Shown: positions 30,494 to 37,447 of the stretch, piece by piece
How positions within the stretch are numbered: the first letter of the stretch is position 1
Layout of the letters: each line of letters opens with the position of its first letter
Origin: Ruegeria sp. R14_0
GTDB taxonomy: Bacteria; Pseudomonadota; Alphaproteobacteria; Rhodobacterales; Rhodobacteraceae
NCBI RefSeq assembly: GCF_017743975.1
Contig: NZ_JAGHRC010000009.1
Coordinates: 99,748 to 163,747, forward strand
Direction of reading: 5' to 3'
DNA: 64,000 bases
The notes under the pieces: model-generated
Told to the model about the DNA's origin: nothing
Databases searched by the model: none
Seen by the model: only the letters and a program-made list of their open reading frames with translations
Made by a program: the position numbers and the translations under genes

Positions 30494-30982
30494 TCAAATT
30501 TGGGTCGGTCTCTGATCTGGTCGCGTTGCGGCTTCTTCAAGGCGTGTTTTGAGGCGGTCAACAACGTTTTGCGCTGTTGCAATATCATCTGGCGACAGGC
30601 CTTCCGAGAGTTCATTCACCCATGGGATTTGCTTGGCAATCGCGGCTTCGTACAACTCCTGCCCCTTTCGAGTCATGACAACCAAGTGCGCCCGCTTGTG
30701 GTGTGGGTTGGGCTGAAACTCCACTATGCCTTCTTTGCTCAACTCGTTGACAATCCGTTGAACGCCCTGCCGATGAACACCCATCGTTCGAGCATGCCAG
30801 GCAACGGACTCCGGCCGATCAGAATAAGCGATGGCGCCAAGGATCTGCCATCGGGCACTTGTCAGACCGAGTTCTGATACGAGGTGATCACCGGCAAGCT
30901 GCAACCGACCGTTCAGCCGAAACACATCCAGTATCAGAGCTGTCACGGCTTCTCCTTGTTCCGTCCTTCGCGCACCCGTCAT
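30494..30982 (-). CDS. MarR-family transcriptional regulator
   Basis: 162 residues with a winged helix-turn-helix (LTSARWQILGAIAY, SVAWHARTMGVHRQGVQRIV, LSKEGIVEFQPNPHHKRAHLVV). The ATG at 30982 has GGGGAG upstream; the longer frame to 31018 would run through the operator. It is divergent from the monooxygenase/membrane-protein pair, with a perfect palindrome between, so it probably represses both directions. A phenolic or oxidant signal is typical of MarR, but the ligand here is unknown. Confidence 0.9.
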   Translation of the reverse strand: MTGARRTEQGEAVTALILDVFRLNGRLQLAGDHLVSELGLTSARWQILGAIAYSDRPESVAWHARTMGVHRQGVQRIVNELSKEGIVEFQPNPHHKRAHLVVMTRKGQELYEAAIAKQIPWVNELSEGLSPDDIATAQNVVDRLKTRLEEAATRPDQRPTQI

Positions 30983-31001
30983 ATCGGCTCCCCATTTTAA
31001 T

Positions 31002-31017
31002 TGACAACGTGTTGTCA
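31002..31017. promoter_or_regulatory. Palindrome between MarR and monooxygenase genes
   Basis: TGACAAC-GT-GTTGTCA is a perfect inverted repeat 20 nt upstream of the MarR start. A further single half-site TGACAAC occurs at 31041-31047, nearer to the divergent gene. It is the likely MarR operator. Confidence 0.75.
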
Positions 31018-31084
31018 TTGCGCTTGATGCTTTCTAAATATGACAACATGACACCAAACTGAAGTTGCTTGCAAGGAGTACCAA

Positions 31085-31453
31085 ATGGTCAGTTTCAAAC
31101 CCCTCGACCCCGAGTTTCCCATTGAACGGCAATTGGGCATCGACGCTGGACCCATCGTTCTCGTCAATCTCTTCACAGTCGACCCCGTTGACCAAGTTGC
31201 CTTGGTTGAAGCCTGGAAGAGCGATGCCCAATGGATGAAGAAGCAACCGGGTTACATCAGCACTCAACTGCACAAAGCCGTTGGCGACGGAAGCATGTAT
31301 ATGAACTACGCGGTCTGGGATTCTGTTGCGGGTTTTCGCGCTGCGTTTTCAAACCCCGAGTTCCAGCAGCAACTCAGCCACTATCCCTCAAGCGCTGTGA
31401 CAGCACCCCACCTGTTCGAGAAGGTTGCGGTGCCGAATTGCTGCACGGCCTGA
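31085..31453 (+). CDS. Antibiotic biosynthesis monooxygenase (ABM) family protein
   Basis: 122-residue ferredoxin-like small protein: IVLVNLFTVDPVDQVALVEAW, KKQPGYISTQLHKAV and MNYAVWDSVAGFRAAF are typical ABM segments. Members are cofactor-free oxygenases or quinol-detoxifying proteins. GGAGT precedes the ATG. It is followed 37 nt later by a small membrane protein and controlled, by inference, by the divergent MarR. Confidence 0.85.
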   Translation: MVSFKPLDPEFPIERQLGIDAGPIVLVNLFTVDPVDQVALVEAWKSDAQWMKKQPGYISTQLHKAVGDGSMYMNYAVWDSVAGFRAAFSNPEFQQQLSHYPSSAVTAPHLFEKVAVPNCCTA

Positions 31454-31490
31454 CGAAATCCTTTCCAAAAGCCAATTTGAGTGAACCGCT

Positions 31491-31934
31491 ATGAAAACAA
31501 AGATTCACGCCATCGCGGGCGGCATCGGCTTTGTGCTGATTCTCCTCTTCTGGACATCAACGGTCACCAGCGAACTCTTTGCGAGCCATGAAGCAGTCGC
31601 AACCATCAAGGCATTGATCGTAAAAGGCATGTTCATCCTCATCCCGGCAATGGCCATCGCTGGCGGATCGGGCATGGCAATGGGCCGGAAACGCAAAAAT
31701 GCGCTTACGAAAGCCAAGAAGACCCGAATGCCTATCATTGCGCTAAACGGCTTGCTGATCCTCGTACCAGCCGCTTGGTTTCTGGCTGGCAAGGCCGCCG
31801 CTGGCGAATTCGACAGCACCTTTTACACAGTTCAGGTGATTGAGTTGATCGCTGGTGCAGCCAACCTCACGATGATGGGATTGAACATGCGTGATGGTTT
31901 ACGAATGACCGGTAAAATTCGGAGGCCGCGCTGA
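31491..31934 (+). CDS. Small integral membrane protein, function unknown
   Basis: 147 residues with four predicted membrane helices (about 7-27, 45-65, 80-100, 112-132). A strongly basic loop (GRKRKNALTKAKKTR) between helices two and three is probably cytoplasmic. No catalytic motif is seen. It is probably co-transcribed with the ABM protein under MarR control. Confidence 0.75.
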   Translation: MKTKIHAIAGGIGFVLILLFWTSTVTSELFASHEAVATIKALIVKGMFILIPAMAIAGGSGMAMGRKRKNALTKAKKTRMPIIALNGLLILVPAAWFLAGKAAAGEFDSTFYTVQVIELIAGAANLTMMGLNMRDGLRMTGKIRRPR

Positions 31935-32021
31935 AGATGTGGTTCCAATCCAAGTAGGGGTCAAATTGCCGACATTCGAGCGAACGCAGCGAATTGGTGC
32001 TTTGTCCCGCAGAATCTGCAC

Positions 32022-33254
32022 TCAATCTCTCTGGTCATTCGCAGCGGACCAACGTTGAGTGATGATTTCGATCTCGATGAGATATTGCTCATGCCCCTCT
32101 ATGACTGATTGCTCCAGATCAGCTTGGCCTTCCTTGCCGACGCGCGCGATCTGCGTGCAGAACCAACCGAGCACCGCACCACGTGGAAGGTCTTCGGCGG
32201 GTGGAAAACTCTCTTCGATAGCAGGTGCGCGTTCGATTTCTCCAAACAGTAATCTAGCGGCAAACCCCGGCTCTGTGATGAAGGGCCGCCCGATGCCAAT
32301 GAGGTCGGTCTTGCCGGTCTCTATCGCATCATTCATGACACTCGCCGATCTGAATCCGCCAGTAACCATAAGGGGGATGTTCAGCGCATCCTTAATCGCC
32401 GCAGCATATTCCAAGAAATAGGCTTCACGAATTTCAGTAGAGCCGCTCTTTTTCGCATGTGTGTACGCTTTGGGCGCTTCGAAGTTGCCGCCAGAGATTT
32501 CGATGAAGTCAACGCCTTCGTTCTCCAACATGACCGCAACCTGAACGGAGTCCTCGTGGTCGAAACCACCTTTCTGAAAGTCGGATGTGTTCAGCTTGAC
32601 CGCAACGATGAAGTCCGGATTCACCGCCGTACGAACGGCCCGCACGACTTCCAACACCAGCCGCGCACGGTTTTCGAGTGGTTTCCCGCCCCAACGGTCG
32701 GTGCGTGTATTTATCCGGGGCGACAACGAAGAGCTGCGCAAATAGCCATGCGCAGAGTGAATTTCGACCCCATCAAACCCGGCGTCCTGAGCAACTTTTG
32801 CTGAATTGATGTATTTTTGAATTAAACCGGGAATTTGCTCTTCTGTCAGCGGGTCTGGCTTACCATAGCCAGGCAGATCAAGCCTTACGTCCGATATTGA
32901 AGTCGGGCTAGGGTTTACGCGTTCTGGTGTTTGCCGCCCTGCGTGTGAAAGTTGGGCCAGCATCTTTGCGCCGCCAGCCTTTCCGGCCTCAACGAGAGCC
33001 GAAACCTTCGTCAGGTCCGAATCCGGATCAAGAACAAAGTTACCGGCATGTTCAAGATGCAACCGATCAACAGGGGTATTACCCGTGATCAGTATGCCTG
33101 CGCCGCCTTCACCCCATTGTGCAAACAGATCAATTTGCGCCTGAGACGGGTTGTTTCTCTCGTCTCCGAGAGCCTCTGACATGGCAGACTTCACGATCCT
33201 GTTTCTGATCGTTGTACCATTCGGCAATGTGAGTTTTTTGTTGATGCTACTCAT
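32022..33254 (-). CDS. NADH:flavin oxidoreductase, Old Yellow Enzyme family
   Basis: 410-residue FMN TIM-barrel reductase. Family blocks are NGTTIRNRIVKSAMSEAL near the N-terminus, AQLSHAGRQTP, the catalytic-region IHSAHGYLRSSSLSPRIN-TRTDRWGG, and FMN-phosphate binding LMVTGGFRS and LIGIGRPFI. It lacks the C-terminal FeS and FAD domains of larger members. Such enzymes reduce electrophilic alkenes, quinones or nitro compounds. It is preceded by a tandem operator array and an ArsR gene on the same strand, so ArsR control is likely. Confidence 0.9.
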   Translation of the reverse strand: MSSINKKLTLPNGTTIRNRIVKSAMSEALGDERNNPSQAQIDLFAQWGEGGAGILITGNTPVDRLHLEHAGNFVLDPDSDLTKVSALVEAGKAGGAKMLAQLSHAGRQTPERVNPSPTSISDVRLDLPGYGKPDPLTEEQIPGLIQKYINSAKVAQDAGFDGVEIHSAHGYLRSSSLSPRINTRTDRWGGKPLENRARLVLEVVRAVRTAVNPDFIVAVKLNTSDFQKGGFDHEDSVQVAVMLENEGVDFIEISGGNFEAPKAYTHAKKSGSTEIREAYFLEYAAAIKDALNIPLMVTGGFRSASVMNDAIETGKTDLIGIGRPFITEPGFAARLLFGEIERAPAIEESFPPAEDLPRGAVLGWFCTQIARVGKEGQADLEQSVIEGHEQYLIEIEIITQRWSAANDQRD

Positions 33255-33319
33255 GGCAACTTTCCTTGTGTTGCAATCATTGAAATTTGATGGGTCACTT
33301 TCTCAGCGCAGTATTTTAG

Positions 33320-33355
33320 ATATCTCGATATCTCGATATCTCGATATCTCGATAT
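33320..33355. repeat. Tandem 8-bp array upstream of the Old Yellow Enzyme gene (putative multi-site ArsR operator)
   Basis: Four and a half exact copies of ATATCTCG in tandem. Read as dyads, the array holds four overlapping ATATC-NN-GATAT inverted repeats at 8-bp steps. The same dyad occurs twice, also at an 8-bp step, at the start of the neighbouring ArsR gene. It lies 66 nt upstream of the Old Yellow Enzyme start. Confidence 0.8.
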
Positions 33356-33407
33356 ATTAAGGACCACTTTCGACATCTATGAAGGATGGCCTAGGCAATC
33401 GTCGTGA

Positions 33408-33707
33408 CTAGATTTCCTTTCCGAACTTAGTCAGGAATTTTTGGATGGCTGCCTCGTTGCGGCGATAGAATGTCCACTGCCCATGCCTTTCCGACACGAC
33501 GAACTCTGCATCCTTCAGGTGGTTCATGTATGTGGAAATTGTGGATTGTGAGAGACCCGACTTCTCTTGGATATATCCCACACACACGCCTTCCAGGTCC
33601 GCATGTTCAGGCAACGGTGGCGGAAAATTTGCGCGATCCTTGAGCCAAGCCAAAATTTTACGGCGAACCGGGTTGCTGAGTGCAGATATGGCTTTATCGA
33701 TGTCCAT
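33408..33707 (-). CDS. ArsR-family winged-helix regulator
   Basis: 99 residues: DKAISALSNPVRRKILAWL, then the recognition region QEKSGLSQSTISTYMNHLKDAEFV and wing RHGQWTFYRRNE. No ArsR metal box (ELCVCDL) is present; a lone cysteine in GVCVGYIQ could be a redox sensor, which is inference. The open frame reaches an ATG at 33737, but those ten codons are made of the operator dyads, and the ATG at 33707 abuts the operator. Neither start has a clear ribosome binding site, so a leaderless message is possible. Confidence 0.85.
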   Translation of the reverse strand: MDIDKAISALSNPVRRKILAWLKDRANFPPPLPEHADLEGVCVGYIQEKSGLSQSTISTYMNHLKDAEFVVSERHGQWTFYRRNEAAIQKFLTKFGKEI

Positions 33708-33727
33708 ATATCGAGATATCCCGATAT
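33708..33727. promoter_or_regulatory. Double ATATC-NN-GATAT dyad at the ArsR gene start
   Basis: ATATCGAGATAT (33708-33719) and ATATCCCGATAT (33716-33727) overlap at an 8-bp step, the same step as in the array at 33320-33355. This is consistent with autoregulation by the ArsR protein. Confidence 0.75.
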
Positions 33728-33737
33728 TCAGTTTCAT

Positions 33738-34091
33738 GTCAAGTCCGCTCTATGCGCTGCTAAACCCTTGGACCAGCCGCTCGCTCAAGGTGCAGCATCT
33801 GTCGAAATGGGTTCGCATCGGAACTGCGGCAGCGCGGCATGCCTTTCGCAAGGCTTGGCGGCGATGCGACGTCGCCAATGGCCATGAAATTGAGGGCCGC
33901 CACGTAGCGGTGGTCTCTACAAGGAGAGCTCTGGCATCCCAAAATGCACCAACATCGAGTGGAAACCTGCCGTTCGTAGTGTTCCAACGGAAATTCTGTG
34001 CGGAACCCGGAATTGCGTTAAGGTTGCTTAAACAACGTTGGTTCCTCATTTTGAGACGAAGTGATCAAAAGCAAGATTGAAAGAGAATTGA
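33738..34091. other. Intergenic stretch, no gene recognised
   Basis: Open frames exist on both strands, but none has a ribosome binding site plus family features. It may contain the promoter of the AhpD-like gene at 34092. Confidence 0.45.
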
Positions 34092-34664
34092 ATGAAACGC
34101 CTGTTTCCATCTCTGCCCGAGAACGCGACACTCGGAAGTGTCTATCAAGCCTTTCCAGACAAGCTTTCTCCGCTTTGTGCGTATGAAAGCCTTGTGATGA
34201 GGGGCGAGAGCGACCTTTCGGTTGCTGAACGTGAATTGATTGCAGCCTATGTCTCTGGCTTGAATGCTTGTGCGTATTGCCATGGGGCGCACATCGTTTT
34301 CGCCAAAGCCTACGGCATTGAGGTCGAGACAATCGAAGCACTGATGGAAGACCGCGATACGGCACCGGTCAAGGATCATCTCAAACCGTTACTGGCTTAC
34401 ATTGAAAAGCTCACCGTCTCGCCATCACGAATGACAGAAGCCGACGCTAATGCGGTCTACGCGGCAGGCTGGTCAGAGAGCGCGCTGTTCGATGCTATCC
34501 AGGTCTGTGGTGTCTTCAATCTCGTGAACCGCTTCATAGAAGGAACAGGTGTTCAAAGCTCTGGCACCGACCTAGGAGAAGCGGACGAAGCCACTTTAAA
34601 CCGATGCCGCAGTGACAGCTTCTATACCGATTTCGGACGAGAGAACGGCCTCGACATCCCTTGA
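34092..34664 (+). CDS. Peroxidase-related AhpD/CMD-family protein
   Basis: 190 residues. The active-site segment VSGLNACAYCHGAHIVFAK has CxxC followed by histidine, and a glutamate-rich AERELIAAYV precedes it, matching alkylhydroperoxidase-like/uncharacterised peroxidase-related proteins. It is probably cytoplasmic and acts on peroxides or halides. It is the second AhpD-fold protein in the window after 20330-20896, with little obvious similarity beyond the motif. The ribosome binding site is weak (AAAGAGAA). Confidence 0.85.
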   Translation: MKRLFPSLPENATLGSVYQAFPDKLSPLCAYESLVMRGESDLSVAERELIAAYVSGLNACAYCHGAHIVFAKAYGIEVETIEALMEDRDTAPVKDHLKPLLAYIEKLTVSPSRMTEADANAVYAAGWSESALFDAIQVCGVFNLVNRFIEGTGVQSSGTDLGEADEATLNRCRSDSFYTDFGRENGLDIP

Positions 34665-34889
34665 ATTTGATGTTGTTCAAACTTTCGAACGACGACAAAA
34701 AACCTGGTCTGACAAAACGGCAGATGCGTCCTTCGCTCTCAGGGTTAAATCACTCGTCGGATCAAATCGGCGCGTTCATTTGTTGTTGGTGGATCCATGT
34801 TCAAGCCTCAACGATCCGTCCTGCTTTTCGTTGATAGCCCATTTTCTGATAAAGTTTTGGGGACTTGTGGGCTTTGCAAGGGGGGAGAG

Positions 34890-35669
34890 GTGCTTAAGTT
34901 TGACGCGGAGACAACGAGATTACTTGAAATTGCCTATCAAGGAGCCGAATTGACGCGGCGTAGACAGGCTTCGTTTGATGCGCTGTGCCCGGCTCCCGGT
35001 GAAACTATTTTGGACATCGGTTGTGGCAACGGGATGTTAACAGCGGAGTTGGCCCGCGCAGTTGGCTCGGATGGCTATGTCATCGGGATTGACCCAAGCG
35101 GGGACATGACAGCAGCTGCAAGAGAACGATGCAGCGACTACGCAAACGTGGAGTTTCGTGCTGGTGCCGCAAATGGCTTGCCCATTGAAGAAGAGAGTGC
35201 TGACAAGGCCGTCTCGGTACAGGTCTTTGAGTACATCGAAGACGTAGACGGTGCACTGGCGGACACGCTGCGGTGCGTCAAACCCGGCGGGCGCCTCGTC
35301 ATCAGCGATCTACACTTTGGTAGCTTGATTTGGTTCAGCGGCGAGCCCGACAGAATGCAAAAGATGCTTACATCCTGGAACCAGCACTTTGTGAGTGGTT
35401 CCGTCCCGGAAAGACTGCCCGGACTGATAAAGGCTCGCGGCGACCATGTGGAAGATGTTTTGTCGTTCACAATTACGGATCACCAGTTGAAGCCTGATGG
35501 TCTCGCAATCATGATGATGCACCTTATCAAGCAATACGCTGTCGCAAATGACCATGTTGATCCCACTGTTGCGCAATCGTGGTTCGACGAGCAGCACAGC
35601 CTTGCAAAAGTTGGACGCTTCTTTTTTTCGATGGCCCAATTTATCGTAGTGATGCGCAAAAAGGGTTGA
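34890..35669 (+). CDS. SAM-dependent class I methyltransferase
   Basis: 259 residues from the preferred GTG. The SAM-binding loop ILDIGCGNGMLTAELA, acidic loop VIGIDPSGDM and FEYIEDVDGALADTLRCVKPGGRLVISD are classical for UbiE/Methyltransf_11-type enzymes. The frame is open to an ATG at 34797, but those 31 codons look unlike the family, and GTG 34890 (LKFDAETTRLLEIAYQG) has AAGGGG a suitable distance upstream. The start is uncertain. The substrate is unknown, perhaps a small molecule. Confidence 0.8.
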   Translation: MLKFDAETTRLLEIAYQGAELTRRRQASFDALCPAPGETILDIGCGNGMLTAELARAVGSDGYVIGIDPSGDMTAAARERCSDYANVEFRAGAANGLPIEEESADKAVSVQVFEYIEDVDGALADTLRCVKPGGRLVISDLHFGSLIWFSGEPDRMQKMLTSWNQHFVSGSVPERLPGLIKARGDHVEDVLSFTITDHQLKPDGLAIMMMHLIKQYAVANDHVDPTVAQSWFDEQHSLAKVGRFFFSMAQFIVVMRKKG

Positions 35670-35931
35670 TCGTTCTACGATGCGCCACTTGACCTCGGCC
35701 GTGCTCGCTAACGTTTGAAAAACGACTAAAGAAATTCAGTAATGGCATATCTGCCTCCCGATGCCAATCGATTAGGCTGCGCCTTGCATCTCATCGACAG
35801 CGCGGAGAAAGGTGGGAGCGAGCCCTTGCTTCCCAGATGCTGCATAATTTGCTATCGGTCGCTTCCACTTTGTCCTGCTGAAGGCGGAGTGTTAGCAAGC
35901 TGCGCTGAAGGCAACAGCATCGTTTCATACA

Positions 35932-36453
35932 ATGGATTCAGGTATGAGTCTGGTGTCCCTTACTAATGATGAAGAATCCGTTGAAGGCCACGTAGATATT
36001 GGTTCGCTTTCGATTTTTGGCGGTGTTTCCGAGGGGCGCATCCGAAACATACTGTCGAGCGGCGAAAGCTGTCTTGTAAAGGCTGAGCAGGGTGTAACAG
36101 CATCGAGTGCTGCTCAATGGCTCAAATGTCGGAAGGAATATTACCCTTCAATTTGGGAAAAGTCGGATGACGTTACACCAATCTTGCTCAGCATAGATTT
36201 CGAAGATGAAGTGGTTTTCGTTCCGGTGGCTACGGATAACACTTATTTGCATCCTCGTCTGGCTCGAGGCGGTAAATTCGCAATTGGAGCCAAGGGGGAG
36301 GAGGTTCAGTATGACACCCATGACGAAGCGCTTTCCGAACTTCAGAAGATGGCCACTCCGCGTTGGCGTCGCCCTAACGGAGCGGGAAACTGGGGCATCG
36401 TTTCCGGACGGGATTGGAAGAGAGTCGAGCGTCGCAAACTGCCCGTAACGTAG
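35932..36453 (+). CDS. Hypothetical protein, 173 residues
   Basis: I do not recognise the family. It is a soluble, acidic-to-neutral protein with a tryptophan-rich C-terminus (RWRRPNGAGNWGIVSGRDWKRVERRKL). A second ATG at 35944 could be the start; neither has a clear ribosome binding site. Composition and the absence of a competing frame support coding. It lies in the low-GC accessory segment, followed by a small cysteine-rich gene. Confidence 0.6.
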   Translation: MDSGMSLVSLTNDEESVEGHVDIGSLSIFGGVSEGRIRNILSSGESCLVKAEQGVTASSAAQWLKCRKEYYPSIWEKSDDVTPILLSIDFEDEVVFVPVATDNTYLHPRLARGGKFAIGAKGEEVQYDTHDEALSELQKMATPRWRRPNGAGNWGIVSGRDWKRVERRKLPVT

Positions 36454-36602
36454 TTTGGCGGATTGGACACTTCGCACTCGGCGCTCCGCCACTTCCTTGT
36501 TGTTTCATAGCGGCAAGAAGTCAGAATCCACCACAATTGAACGGTAATGAAATCGCCGACCCGATCAAGCGGTTTCATCAAAACCAAACCTAGAGGGTAA
36601 GC

Positions 36603-36746
36603 ATGGCAAACCAACAGTGTTCCGACTGTCTTCGGACAGTCTATATGGATGATGATAGAGAAACAGACTACCCAGGTGCTACTGGACTTTGCTGCTCTTG
36701 CGCGGAAGAACGGCGGCGGCAGGAAGAGGATTATTGGGACGACTAG
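36603..36746 (+). CDS. 47-residue cysteine-rich (zinc-ribbon-like) small protein
   Basis: Five cysteines are arranged as CSDC near residue 6 and CCSC near residue 30, separated by an acidic stretch (MDDDRETDYPG) and followed by a charged tail (EERRRQEEDYWDD). The two cysteine pairs fit a zinc ribbon. GAGGG lies seven bases before the ATG. I do not know the family; the protein is probably a small metal-binding factor. It lies in the accessory segment, 149 nt after the unknown 173-residue gene. Confidence 0.6.
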   Translation: MANQQCSDCLRTVYMDDDRETDYPGATGLCCSCAEERRRQEEDYWDD

Positions 36747-36994
36747 AACCTGACATCACAGGTTGAAGCTATGTGTGTGGAGTTTCATCAAAACTATACC
36801 GCCTATTTAGTCCCCTTGTGTCTTTAGACGGACGTCGGTTCAGGTTCATTACCAATAACCTGTGGCAAACTTTCCGCAACCAAGTATTGAAGCTTGCTAG
36901 CTTAGATATACTTATAGCTGTTAGGCGTTGGCTATGGGTCAGTTTTGCGAGCACCTGACGACAGAAGTCAGAGTGCTTTCGACTCGGAGTGCAG

Positions 36995-37053
36995 GCTTTT
37001 GGGCAAATCGTGCAAAATTATGCGCAAACGTCGCGCAAAGTTATGGGCGAGTA
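36995..37053 (+). repeat. Right array of about 20-nt degenerate repeats
   Basis: Three units on the plus strand: a partial CTTTTGGGCAAAT, then CGTGCAAAATTATGCGCAAAC, then CGCGCAAAGTTATGGGCGAG, at 21-23 nt steps. Their reverse complement matches the left array at 24121-24180; for example both contain GTTTGCGCATAA exactly. The two arrays are therefore inverted relative to each other, about 12.9 kb apart. Confidence 0.6.
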
Positions 37054-37123
37054 CACTTGAATTTCATGAATAAAACCAGTGACTGGAACGCAGCGTTATG
37101 CGCGTCCCTACAACCGCTGTAGG

Positions 37124-37166
37124 TGCGCCCAGAGCCTTGCAACTTAGGCTCCAAAGCTTGGGCGCA
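37124..37166. repeat. Two-part imperfect hairpin
   Basis: TGCGCCCA (37124-37131) pairs with TGGGCGCA (37159-37166), and GAGCC (37132-37136) with GGCTC (37147-37151), with an internal bulge and a ten-base loop. No T-run follows. It could be an RNA or recombination structure; the role is unknown. Confidence 0.5.
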
Positions 37167-37447
37167 ATAGCCTAGTTGTATTGGAGCTCAACGACAATTT
37201 CGTACGGTGTAAGACTTGGGTGAACGCCGAAATCGTCGCGTCGTTTTCAGGCAAACACGGGTTAATTTGGCGCAACAGCGATGATAGGGCGATCAACGTC
37301 AAACGCAGCCTGAATGGCGTTTTCGCAGGAATTTTGTGCAACGCGTAAGCATCCCAGTCACGCACCCAATACTTGGGTGCGCGGCCTCAAATCGAAGGCT
37401 TGGATCATTGCATTCAGCACTTACGCTGTTGGCTAGCTTTAGACTTT

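Larger units (their letters stand above)
36747..37447. other. AT-rich gene-free stretch at the right edge of the accessory segment
   Basis: Short open frames of 60-75 codons exist on both strands, but none has a ribosome binding site or family features. It contains the right repeat array (36995-37053) and a long two-part hairpin (37124-37166). It is the probable junction between accessory DNA and the chromosome core. Confidence 0.5.

Noticed and set aside
30112..30615. Minus-strand frame between the CHAP and MarR genes
   Set aside because: It overlaps both genes' ends, has no ribosome binding site and no family features; a remnant of something cannot be excluded, but it is not supported.
33320..33355. 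Simple-sequence slippage tract with no function
   Set aside because: The same dyad at the same 8-bp step recurs at the ArsR gene start, which favours an operator role.
36773..36958. Possible 61-codon genes on both strands in the right-edge gap
   Set aside because: Both strands are open, neither has a ribosome binding site or known motif.
37124..37166. Integron attC site
   Set aside because: The hairpin lacks paired core sites of the GTTRRRY/RYYYAAC type at its ends and no integrase gene is near.
37144..37365. 73-codon minus-strand frame at the accessory-segment edge
   Set aside because: No ribosome binding site and no family features; it overlaps the hairpin.
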